Part shown: positions 6,943-15,049 of the stretch, one piece after another
Layout of the letters: each line of letters begins with the position of its first letter
How positions within the stretch are numbered: the stretch's first letter is position 1
Assembly (NCBI GenBank): GCA_039816705.1
Contig: JBCBXF010000017.1
Span: 1-22,854, forward strand
DNA: 22,854 nt
Reading direction: 5' to 3'
From: CALHAX01 sp039816705
Lineage (GTDB): Bacteria > Pseudomonadota > Alphaproteobacteria > Rhizobiales > CALHAX01
Position numbers and translations under genes: made by a program
Notes under the pieces: generated by a model
What the model saw: the letters and a program-made list of their open reading frames with translations, nothing else
The model's database searches: none
Told to the model about the DNA's origin: nothing

Positions 6943-8213
6943 TAAACCTCCAGCACCAGCCGCTGCGGATCCTCAAGATTCTCTTTTACACGGACAAGAA
7001 ATGTCACCGCTTCTTTTCCGTCCACGATCCGATGATCATAGCTGAGCGCCAGATACATCATCGGCCGCACGACAACTTCGCCATCGACAACCACCGGACG
7101 TTTTTCGATCCGGTGCATACCAAGGATGCCCGACTGCGGCGCATTCAGGATCGGTGTCGACATCAGCGAACCATAGACGCCACCGTTCGACAGCGTAAAC
7201 GTCCCACCCTGCATGTCGGCGATCGAGATTTTTCCGTCGCGTGCTTTCTGTCCGAACTCGGCGATCTTGGCTTCGATCCCGGCAAGTGAAAGCATGTCGG
7301 CATCGCGCACCACGGGTACGACGAGACCTTTATCCGTGCCGACCGCAACACCCATGTGGTAGTAGTTTTTGTAGACCAAATCAGTACCGTCGACTTCGGC
7401 ATTGACGGCTGGAATTTCTTTCAGCGCCTGAATGCAGGCCTTCACGAAAAAGCCCATAAATCCGAGCTTCACGCCGTGGCGCTTTTCGAACGTCTCTTTA
7501 TATTCGCTCCGCAGTGCCATCACGGCTGACATGTCGACATCGTTGAACGTCGTCAGCATTGCGGCGGTGTTTTGTGCATCCTTCAGCCGCTGGGCGATCG
7601 TCTGGCGCAGCCGCGTCATCCGCACGCGCTCCTCGCGAGAGGCATCGTCTGCGCCCGGCTGAACGCGCGCTTGCTGCGTTGGCGCAGCACTCACTGAAGG
7701 GATTGCCATGTTGACAGCCCCGCCATTCTCAGCAGTGCCTGCAACCGCGGCCATCGCATCTTCTTTGAGGACCTGCCCACGGCGCCCGCTGCCGCTGACA
7801 GAGGACGGATCAATATTGTTCTCCGTCATGATCTTTTGTGCTGATGGCGCTGGCGGCATGCTCGTGCCATTCCCGGCGCCATTGCCTGCGGTAGCCGCAA
7901 GCGTTTCGGCAGGTTTCGCAGCCGCTTCAGGCGTGGCATCCGGGGCAGGTGCATGCGCAGGTTTCGCCGCGCCATCCGCTTGCGTGATCGACCCGAGAAG
8001 AGCGCCAACTTCGACTGTCTCGCCCTCGCCAGCATCAATGCCGGCAATCACACCAGCGCTCGGGGCGTTGACTTCGACAGTCACCTTGTCAGTTTCCAAC
8101 TCGACCAGCGGTTCATCGACATCGACCGTATCGCCAGCCTTCTTGAACCATTGTCCGACCGTCGCCTCGCTCACGGATTCGCCGAGAGTTGGCACCTTGA
8201 TCTCAACTGCCAT
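6942..8213 (-). CDS. odhB: Dihydrolipoyllysine-residue succinyltransferase (E2 of 2-oxoglutarate dehydrogenase)
   Basis: This is the core E2 enzyme, transferring the succinyl group from the lipoyl arm to CoA. It has 423 residues from the ATG at 8213, which gives MAVEIKVPTLGESVSEATVG, the conserved start. An in-frame ATG 57 bases upstream adds a Cys/Arg-rich leader unlike the family and was rejected. Domain order: one lipoyl domain with ELETDKVTVEV, lipoyl Lys43 (1-77); Ala/Pro-rich linker (about 80-120); peripheral-subunit-binding domain (about 122-156); catalytic domain (about 195-423) ending SYDHRIVDGKEA, with His394 and Asp398 as the acyltransferase residues. It follows odhA by 72 bp. A short CTGCCG/CGGCAG palindrome lies in that gap. 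The stop overlaps the next gene's start. Confidence 0.96.
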   Translation of the reverse strand: MAVEIKVPTLGESVSEATVGQWFKKAGDTVDVDEPLVELETDKVTVEVNAPSAGVIAGIDAGEGETVEVGALLGSITQADGAAKPAHAPAPDATPEAAAKPAETLAATAGNGAGNGTSMPPAPSAQKIMTENNIDPSSVSGSGRRGQVLKEDAMAAVAGTAENGGAVNMAIPSVSAAPTQQARVQPGADDASREERVRMTRLRQTIAQRLKDAQNTAAMLTTFNDVDMSAVMALRSEYKETFEKRHGVKLGFMGFFVKACIQALKEIPAVNAEVDGTDLVYKNYYHMGVAVGTDKGLVVPVVRDADMLSLAGIEAKIAEFGQKARDGKISIADMQGGTFTLSNGGVYGSLMSTPILNAPQSGILGMHRIEKRPVVVDGEVVVRPMMYLALSYDHRIVDGKEAVTFLVRVKENLEDPQRLVLEV

Positions 8214-8285
8214 TGCTTCTGTGTCCTTCGCATTCTGCCGGCGGCAGGCACTGCCCGTGCAGCACCCCAACGGCAGAGGAAAATT

Positions 8286-11237
8286 CTAACCGATTGTCAA
8301 AGCCGCATCGACAAGAGCGGCCTGCTCCGTTGCATGCACGCTGGCCAGCCCCGTTGCCGTTGCCGCAAGGCCATCCCGCCCAACGTAAACGGGTCGCTTG
8401 TGCTTCACGTCGATTGGCTTGAGCACCGTCTCGATGAGTGGATCGACGAAGTGCCAGGCGCCGGCGTTCTTCGGTTCTTCCTGACACCAAACGAACTCAG
8501 CATTTGCAAACCGCGAAAGTTCTTTTGTCATGGCGCGCGCCGGAAATGGATAGAGTTGCTCAAGCCGCAGGAGATAAACATCGTCGATGCCGCGCTTTTC
8601 ACGCTCCTCGTAAAGATCGTAATAGACCTTGCCGGAACAGATGATGACCCGTTTGACCTTCGCGTCATCGACAAGCGCGATCTTCTGATCCGGAAGACTC
8701 TGCGCATCGTCCCAAAGCACGCGATGGAAGCTCGAACCCGTTGCCAATTCCTCAATCGTGGAGTGCACCCGCTTGTGACGGAGCAGCGATTTCGGCGTCA
8801 TGATCACGAGCGGCTTGCGGAATTTCCTCCGCATCTGCCGACGTAGAATGTGGAAGTAATTTGCAGGCGTCGTACAGTTCGCGACCTGCCAGTTATCCTC
8901 TGCCGAAAGCTGGAGAAAGCGCTCAAGACGGGCAGAAGAGTGTTCCGGCCCCTGGCCCTCGAAGCCGTGCGGCAACAGCATCACAAGCCCACACATTCGA
9001 AGCCATTTCCGCTCACCCGACGAGATAAACTGGTCGATCACCACCTGCGCGCCGTTCACGAAGTCACCAAATTGCGCTTCCCACATCGTGAGCGTATTCG
9101 GCTCGGCAACGGAGTAGCCATACTCGAAGCCAAGTACGGCTTCTTCCGAGAGCATCGAGTTGATAACTTCAAACTTCGCCTGATCCGGCGCGATATGTTT
9201 CAGTGGTGCATAGCGGCGCTCGGTCTCCTGATCGATCAACACCGAATGACGCTGCGAGAACGTGCCCCGCTCACTATCCTGCCCGGATAACCGGACGGGA
9301 ACGCCTTCCACCAGAAGTGATGCAAACGCTAGGTGCTCGGCCATCGCCCAATCGATGCCCTTGCCCTCGTCGATCATTTTTCGCCGACCGGCTATGATCC
9401 GCGTGATCGTCTTGTGGGCCGTAAAGTCGGAGGGAATCGTCGTGATCTGATGACCGATATCTCGCAGCTGATCGACAGCGATACCCGTCTCGCCGCGCCG
9501 GTCGCCCTCTTCCGCAAAGCCCATCTCGGACCAGCGACCATCCATCCAGTCGGCCTTGTTGGGGCGGTAGGCCTCGCTGGCTTCAAACTCGCTATCGAGT
9601 TGCCCGCGTACGTCCGCTTTCATCTCCGCAAGGCCGTCCGCTGTGATCGTGCCGTTTTCGACAAGGCGATCTCCGTACAGTTTCACGACGGTCGGATGTG
9701 ATTTGATCGTCTTGTACATCAACGGCTGGGTGAACATCGGCTCGTCACCCTCGTTGTGGCCATGTCGCCGATAGCAGAACATGTCGATCACCACCGGCTT
9801 GCCAAAGCGCTGGCGGAACTCGATCGCAACTTTGGCAACATACGTGACCGCTTCCGGGTCATCACCGTTCACATGAAAGATCGGCGCTTCGATCATCCGC
9901 GCGACATCCGAGGGATAGGGTGATGATCGCGACGCATGCGGCGACGTCGTGAAGCCGATCTGGTTGTTGACGATAAAGTGGATCGATCCGCCCGTCCGGT
10001 GACCGCGCAGCCCGGACAGTCCAAAGCATTCGGCAACCACACCCTGACCGGCAAACGCCGCATCGCCATGCAGCAACAACGGCAGCACCTGCTGACGCTC
10101 GGAATCGCCGAGCTGATCCTGTTTTGCACGCACTTTGCCGAGCACCACCGGATCTACGATCTCCAGGTGGGACGGGTTGGCCGTCAGCGACAGATGGACA
10201 TCGTTGCCGTCAAATGACCGGTCGGACGAGGCGCCGAGATGGTACTTCACATCGCCGGAGCCTTCGACGTCTTCCGGCTTGGCCGATCCACCCTGAAATT
10301 CGTGAAAAATCGCGCGGTGCGGCTTGCTCATCACGTTGGCCAACACATTCAGCCGACCGCGATGCGGCATCCCAAGCACAATTTCGCGCAGGCCAAGCTG
10401 CCCACCACGCTTGATAATCTGTTCAAGCGCCGGAACCATTGCCTCGCCGCCATCGAGACCGAACCGTTTCGTGCCGGTGTATTTCGTGTTGAGGAACGTC
10501 TCGAAGGTTTCCGTCTCGATCAGTTTGTTCAGGATCGCGCGCCGCCCCTCAGGCGTAAACGACACCCCTTTGTCCTCGCCTTCGATCCGCCGCTGGATCC
10601 AGGATTTTTGATCGGGCGATGAGATATGCATGAACTCGACGCCAATCCGCCCGCAGTAGGTGCGCTGCAGTATCTCCAGGATCTGCCGGATCGTCGCGGT
10701 TTCAAGCCCAAGCACATAGTCGAGGAAGATCGGGCGATCAAAATCCGCGTCGGTGAAGCCATACGTCTGCGGCTGAAGCTCGGCGTGTCCGTCGCGATCG
10801 GCGAGATCGAGAGGATCCAGATCCGCTGCAAGATGACCCCGAACGCGATAGGCCCGGATCATCATCAGCGCGCGGATCGAGTCTTGAGTCGCCCGCAGCG
10901 TCGCCGCCGCTGACATATCGACACCGAGCCCTTGGGCACGCGCCTGAATGCCGTTTGAGATCGCCTGTTCGGCGGCAGACCAGTTTCCGTCGAGCGCAGC
11001 GACGAGATCACCATTTGCGTGAGACACAGACGCATCATCCGCCCACGTCGGGCCGCTTGCCTCGCGGATGACCGCATCGCGGTCATCATTCAGTGACGCG
11101 AAGAACAAACGCCACTCGTCATCCACGGAGCCGGGATTGCCTTGATATTGAGCGTAGAGTTCTTCGATGTATGCCGCGTTCGCGCCATCGAGAAAGGCGG
11201 TGCGTGCAAAGGCGTCGTTCAGCGCCTGCCGGGCCAT
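8286..11237 (-). CDS. odhA: 2-oxoglutarate dehydrogenase E1 component
   Basis: The thiamine-diphosphate E1 enzyme decarboxylates 2-oxoglutarate and succinylates the lipoyl arm of E2 in the TCA cycle. It has 983 residues from the ATG at 11237, close to the usual alphaproteobacterial length. That start has an AGGA ribosome site eight bases upstream. An in-frame ATG at 11261 lacks one and would add eight residues. The N-terminal E2-binding region is visible (YIEELYAQYQGNPGSVDDEW). The E1 core shows GMPHRGRLNVLA (about 289-300), GDAAFAGQG (about 391-399) and NNQIGFTT (about 424-431) around the thiamine-diphosphate and magnesium site, then RRHGHNEGDEPMFTQP. The C-terminal part has EEPKNAGAW. Intact. 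murA lies upstream on the same strand, with a 242-bp gap in which an odh promoter is likely. Confidence 0.97.
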   Translation of the reverse strand: MARQALNDAFARTAFLDGANAAYIEELYAQYQGNPGSVDDEWRLFFASLNDDRDAVIREASGPTWADDASVSHANGDLVAALDGNWSAAEQAISNGIQARAQGLGVDMSAAATLRATQDSIRALMMIRAYRVRGHLAADLDPLDLADRDGHAELQPQTYGFTDADFDRPIFLDYVLGLETATIRQILEILQRTYCGRIGVEFMHISSPDQKSWIQRRIEGEDKGVSFTPEGRRAILNKLIETETFETFLNTKYTGTKRFGLDGGEAMVPALEQIIKRGGQLGLREIVLGMPHRGRLNVLANVMSKPHRAIFHEFQGGSAKPEDVEGSGDVKYHLGASSDRSFDGNDVHLSLTANPSHLEIVDPVVLGKVRAKQDQLGDSERQQVLPLLLHGDAAFAGQGVVAECFGLSGLRGHRTGGSIHFIVNNQIGFTTSPHASRSSPYPSDVARMIEAPIFHVNGDDPEAVTYVAKVAIEFRQRFGKPVVIDMFCYRRHGHNEGDEPMFTQPLMYKTIKSHPTVVKLYGDRLVENGTITADGLAEMKADVRGQLDSEFEASEAYRPNKADWMDGRWSEMGFAEEGDRRGETGIAVDQLRDIGHQITTIPSDFTAHKTITRIIAGRRKMIDEGKGIDWAMAEHLAFASLLVEGVPVRLSGQDSERGTFSQRHSVLIDQETERRYAPLKHIAPDQAKFEVINSMLSEEAVLGFEYGYSVAEPNTLTMWEAQFGDFVNGAQVVIDQFISSGERKWLRMCGLVMLLPHGFEGQGPEHSSARLERFLQLSAEDNWQVANCTTPANYFHILRRQMRRKFRKPLVIMTPKSLLRHKRVHSTIEELATGSSFHRVLWDDAQSLPDQKIALVDDAKVKRVIICSGKVYYDLYEEREKRGIDDVYLLRLEQLYPFPARAMTKELSRFANAEFVWCQEEPKNAGAWHFVDPLIETVLKPIDVKHKRPVYVGRDGLAATATGLASVHATEQAALVDAALTIG

Positions 11238-11451
11238 GAAAAAGTCCTTTGGAACCAACATGTTGATGCCGGCCCGGCGTCGCCGTGGTGTCGCGGACGG
11301 CCCTGCGTTGCGGCCGGTGTCTGCGCCACGCGCGGCCCCGGCCGAGCAGCCTGGGCATCGCTAGATTGGCAACCTTTAGGGCATTTCGGGAACGGTTCCA
11401 ACCGCAGCGCAGCAAAATCCGAGCGACATCCGTTCACAGATGCTGGAGATG

Positions 11452-11470
11452 TCTGCGCAAGGCGCGCAGA
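11452..11470 (-). terminator. Stem-loop just after murA, possible terminator or attenuator
   Basis: A perfect 7-bp stem (TCTGCGC/GCGCAGA) with a five-base loop lies ten bases past the murA stop. No T run follows on the minus strand, so it is not a classical intrinsic terminator. It could stabilise the murA 3' end or act with Rho. The rest of the 11238-11479 gap shows a GGAACGGTTCC palindrome near 11389 and nothing else I can name. Confidence 0.25.
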
Positions 11471-11479
11471 GCGATGACC

Positions 11480-12772
11480 TCAGGCTGCAATCCGCTCGAT
11501 CTCCGCGCCGCAGTTGCCGAGTTTCTCCTCGATCCGCTCGAACCCGCGATCAAGATGGTAGACCCGACTGATCATCGTCTCGCCCTCTGCAATCAGGCCA
11601 CCGATCGCGAGCGACACCGACGCCCGCAGGTCTGTCGCCATCACCTGTGCACCCTTGAGCCCCGGTCGTCCGGTGATCGTCGCCGTGTCACCATCCAGCG
11701 AAATCTCTGCACCGAGACGCGCCAGCTCCTGCACATGCATGAACCGGTTCTCGAAGATTGTCTCGCGGATCACACTTGTGCCCGACGCCGTGGTCATCAA
11801 CGCCATCAGTTGTGCCTGAAGATCGGTCGGAAATCCCGGAAACGGTTGGGTCTCGACATCGGTCGCACGCAGCACGGTATCACCTCGGGTCACCTGGATC
11901 CCTTTGGGAGTCTCCGTGACGCCGATCCCGATCACTCGCAAAACGTCGAGTGCAGCATTCAGATGCTCAGCCTTGGCGCCTTCGAGCAACACATCACCGC
12001 CTGCCGCCGCGACTGCCATCGCAAACGTACCGGTCTCAATACGATCCGGCACAACGGTATGCCGCGCACTCTCCAGCTGATCGACCCCCTGAATACGTAG
12101 CGTCGGTGTGCCAATCCCATCGATTTTCGCCCCCATCGCCACAAGGCAGGTCGCAAGATCGCCAACCTCCGGTTCGCACGCCGCATTCTCGATCACCGTT
12201 TCGCCCTTCGCGAGGACCGCCGCCATCAGCACGTTGTGCGTCGCCCCAACCGAAACCCGCTCGAAACTGATCCGATTGCCGACCAGCCCACCCGCCGGAG
12301 CCTTCGCGATCACATAGCCGCTGTCGATATCGATCATCGCACCAAGCGCGCGTAGCCCTTCAAGGTGAAAGTCCACCGGCCGCGTGCCGATCGCACATCC
12401 CCCGGGCAGTGAGACACGCGCCTCGCCAGCGCGCGCAATCAACGGCCCAAGCACCCAAAAACTCGCCCGCATCCGCGAGACCAACTCGTATGGCGCGGTC
12501 GTGTCGACAATTTCACGAGCCGTGAGATGGAATGTTTCGCCCGCCATCTGTTCCCCGCCCGAGCGCTTGCCATCTACGGCGAGATCGACGCCGTGATTGC
12601 GCAGGATCCGCGACAGCATGTTCACATCGGCCAGGTTGGGCACGTTCTTGAGCGTCAGCGTCTCAGGCGTCAGCAGGCTCGCGATCATCAGCGGTAGCGC
12701 GGCATTCTTGGCGCCTGAGATCGGAATGCGCCCGTTCAACCGATTGCCACCGACAATGCGAATACGATCCAT
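11480..12772 (-). CDS. murA: UDP-N-acetylglucosamine 1-carboxyvinyltransferase
   Basis: The cytosolic enzyme transfers enolpyruvate from phosphoenolpyruvate to UDP-GlcNAc, the first committed step of peptidoglycan synthesis. It has 430 residues, normal length. It starts MDRIRIVGGNRLNGRIPISG, followed by Lys22 and Asn23 of the substrate-binding GAKN motif. Cys126 in LPGGCAIGTRPVD is the active-site cysteine targeted by fosfomycin in the family. The two-domain inside-out barrel is complete, with FPTDLQAQLMAL and ENRFMHVQEL in the second half. The start ATG at 12772 fits the family start. The gap of 192 bp to the small gene upstream (12965-13168) could hold its own promoter. No duplication or truncation is seen. 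Confidence 0.97.
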   Translation of the reverse strand: MDRIRIVGGNRLNGRIPISGAKNAALPLMIASLLTPETLTLKNVPNLADVNMLSRILRNHGVDLAVDGKRSGGEQMAGETFHLTAREIVDTTAPYELVSRMRASFWVLGPLIARAGEARVSLPGGCAIGTRPVDFHLEGLRALGAMIDIDSGYVIAKAPAGGLVGNRISFERVSVGATHNVLMAAVLAKGETVIENAACEPEVGDLATCLVAMGAKIDGIGTPTLRIQGVDQLESARHTVVPDRIETGTFAMAVAAAGGDVLLEGAKAEHLNAALDVLRVIGIGVTETPKGIQVTRGDTVLRATDVETQPFPGFPTDLQAQLMALMTTASGTSVIRETIFENRFMHVQELARLGAEISLDGDTATITGRPGLKGAQVMATDLRASVSLAIGGLIAEGETMISRVYHLDRGFERIEEKLGNCGAEIERIAA

Positions 12773-12964
12773 GGTCTGCCCTGTCTCTCAAGTGTGTCAG
12801 CCGCCACGTCTCACGGTCGAGCCGTTCCACATGGCACGCGCGTGCAGCGGACGCGCGACGAAGGTCTGCTTAAGGCCGCGATTCGCTTTCGGAAAGGTTG
12901 TCGACGCGATAGGCCACAGCGCGATGGCGGGATCGTCGCCGACCCACGCGGAACAAACATGCAG

Positions 12965-13168
12965 TCACCCCTTATCGGCCACACCGCCATCGCTCGCGCC
13001 ACCGGTGACATCTGGAGAGGTGTTGACGACGTCAGCAGTTCCCTCGGCCACAGAATCCGCCGCGACGCTCACAACGCCCGCGCCACGTTTTTGCGCCTTC
13101 CGCCGTTTGAGGTTCGCTCGCAACGCCGCTGCCAATCGATCCGCACGTGTGTCCTGCTCACCCGCCAC
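12965..13168 (-). CDS. Small conserved-type alphaproteobacterial protein upstream of murA
   Basis: The product is a 67-residue protein starting at GTG 13168 (VAGEQDTRADRLAAALRANL), followed by a basic tract KRRKAQKR and then a low-complexity Ala/Val/Ser/Asp tail. The RLAxALRANLxRRKAQ core matches small uncharacterised proteins I recall next to murA in other Alphaproteobacteria. It is probably a short amphipathic helix with a basic end, and no function is known. The GTG is chosen because it has an AGAGGAAAAG ribosome site just upstream and puts the conserved core near the N-terminus. The same frame is open upstream to 13324, but that would run antisense through the tRNA-Thr gene. It lies 192 bp before murA on the same strand. 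Confidence 0.6.
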   Translation of the reverse strand: MAGEQDTRADRLAAALRANLKRRKAQKRGAGVVSVAADSVAEGTADVVNTSPDVTGGASDGGVADKG

Positions 13169-13268
13169 GCCACCTTTTCCTCTCCGCGCCCCGGCCCACA
13201 TCGCCCCGCACACCGCAACCCTTACCCCATTGACGCCCCCGGCAAAACGCCTCAATACCGGGCGCACG

Positions 13269-13320
<52 letters not shown>

Positions 13321-13342
<22 letters not shown>

Positions 13343-14763
13343 GTGCTTCCCTCCACCAGATGCGCAATCGAGCTGGCGTAGTATGCGAGCAAGTCCTGCT
13401 CGTCCGGATTGGGGGCGATGAGCGCATCTTTCACAGTTGCGAGCCCGCGCAGCGTCAGCATCCGCAAGCCGACATCGATCGCATAGTCGAGGTCCTTGCG
13501 GGGAATGTGGATGTGCGCGCCGGCTGCCTCAAGCTTGGCGATCAAGCTGAAAATGCGCCCTTTGAGCTCAAACGCCGTGACCCCGCCCGGCTCGACCCGC
13601 TGCAGCGCCGATGCGACGAGGGCGACGGGCAGGACAGGAACAATGGCCCCAATGTCCTCCATGATCTGTTCGGCGAGCGCGGCCATTTCCACGCGGCGGG
13701 GTTCTTCATCCAGCGCCCGGAAATCAATTTCGCGAGCCGCCAGCCAGGCCTTGAGCGATCGCGGCGCACCGAAACTAACGCAGGTATACCCATTGCGATA
13801 CCAGCGTCCGTTGATCATGCGCCAGAGCCCAGACGCGCAATACCGCAGAAACGCTGCCGGACTGAACCCGAACCGCGCCGGCATACCATCCCTCGTCTGC
13901 GTATTTTTCTCCGTTAACACCCGGTCTTCGAGCACTCGGTCGTAATTGATGCCTACCGGCACGAAAACGATATCGCGCCCACCTGAGGGATCGAAATCCG
14001 ACACCATGTAGCTCAGCAACCCGATCTTCGGAGCGCGCAGACGACCATCACGCGTCAAGCCTCCTTCTGGAAACACGGCCTGGGTAACCCCGCCCCGCGT
14101 TGCCATAGCAACGTAGCGCGACAGCACTTTGCGATAGAGTGCGTTGCGACTGTTACGACGAATAAAAAAGGCACCCATCGCGCGAAGCAGGGTCTTCAAC
14201 CCGAAGATATGCGCCCATTCACCAACCGCATAGCTGAGCGCAGACGACTGCGCCGCCATGTAGGTGACAAGCACATAATCCATGTTCGAGCGGTGGTTGA
14301 TCATGAACACCACGGACGTGTCGCTCGGGATTGCCTGCAACGCGGCATCATCCGTCGCGCCAAGCCGAACACGATAAAGCAACGTGGACAGCCACCGCGA
14401 CACCCGCGTGCCAAACCCGAAATAGGCATAGGCGGAGAACGACGGCACGATCTCTCGCGCATACCGCCGCGCTTTCGCGAGCGCGACCTCCGGCGGAATA
14501 TCCTCCGCGCGCGCGTACGCCCCGACGGCATCCACCACATCCGCATCGTTCAAAATCTGCTCGATCAAAACTCGACGCCGCGCCAGCTTGAACGGCGGAA
14601 TTTTCACCTGGAGGCGCTGATTAAGCCGCGCAATCGCCCGGTTGGCTCGTCGGCGCAGCGCCCAGCGCACACTCGGGATCAAGGCGCGATCAAGCAACCA
14701 GAAGCCCGCGAGGATCGCCAGCGCAACAAGCCCCCAAAGCGGCACTTCCACAGGTTGCATCAC
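13321..14763 (-). CDS. PlsB-like glycerol-3-phosphate 1-O-acyltransferase family protein
   Basis: The 480-residue membrane-anchored acyltransferase probably makes lysophosphatidic acid, the first step of phospholipid synthesis. An N-terminal membrane segment (about 8-24) precedes a basic region. The catalytic block NHRSNMDYVL holds the HxxxxD motif (His157-Asp162). Block II is GAFFIRRNS (197-205), and block III is FPEGGLTRDGR (231-241), which binds the glycerol phosphate group in the family. These blocks fit the PlsB/GPAT type better than PlsC, but the protein is much shorter than enterobacterial PlsB (about 800 residues). The start is GTG 14763 or the adjoining ATG 14760; a GGAGAGG ribosome site lies about 10-15 bases upstream. 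The last seven codons and stop run antisense into the tRNA-Thr 3' end. It is divergent from the giant adhesin gene. Confidence 0.88.
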
Positions 14764-15049
14764 TGTAAATACGCCTCTCCGAGCGCCAGCCGCCGACCGC
14801 CGGAACCAACCGGCTCACACTGCGACCTACCCGCAATCTGCGCAACTCTCGACAGATTTGAGACAACCATTGCGATAAATACTCCCCCCACCTTCACAGT
14901 CGAAGCACCCTTATAACGAGAATACATAAGTCAAAGTGGATAAAAATCCCGTTTGCGGAGTATTATTGCAGCGTCGATCAAGGTTTCATTAACCCTTGAG
15001 AGTCAGGTTCGGGAGAAATAATACAACCCAAGGTAGTAGGAATACTCCG
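14764..15049. promoter_or_regulatory. Divergent control region between the acyltransferase and the giant adhesin gene, with three AATACTCC octamers
   Basis: A 286-base AT-richer gap that must hold promoters for both divergent genes. The octamer AATACTCC occurs at 14878-14885 and 15041-15048, and its reverse complement GGAGTATT at 14957-14964. The last two sites extend to a 9-bp perfect inverted pair (CGGAGTATT / AATACTCCG). The right-hand copy sits directly between the adhesin ribosome site (AGTAGGA) and its ATG, so pairing in the transcript could hide the start. A weaker dyad, GGTTTCATTAACC, lies near 14982-14994. I cannot assign a confident -35/-10 pair or regulator. Confidence 0.4.

Noticed and set aside
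8214..8285. Palindromes (CTGCCG/CGGCAG and GGCA/TGCC) between odhA and odhB as a terminator
   Set aside because: The stems are short with very small loops, have no T run, and sit between genes of one complex; at most a processing or pausing site.
14209..14916. Plus-strand open frame opposite the acyltransferase N-terminus
   Set aside because: Antisense shadow rich in Arg, Pro and His, without a ribosome site or domain.
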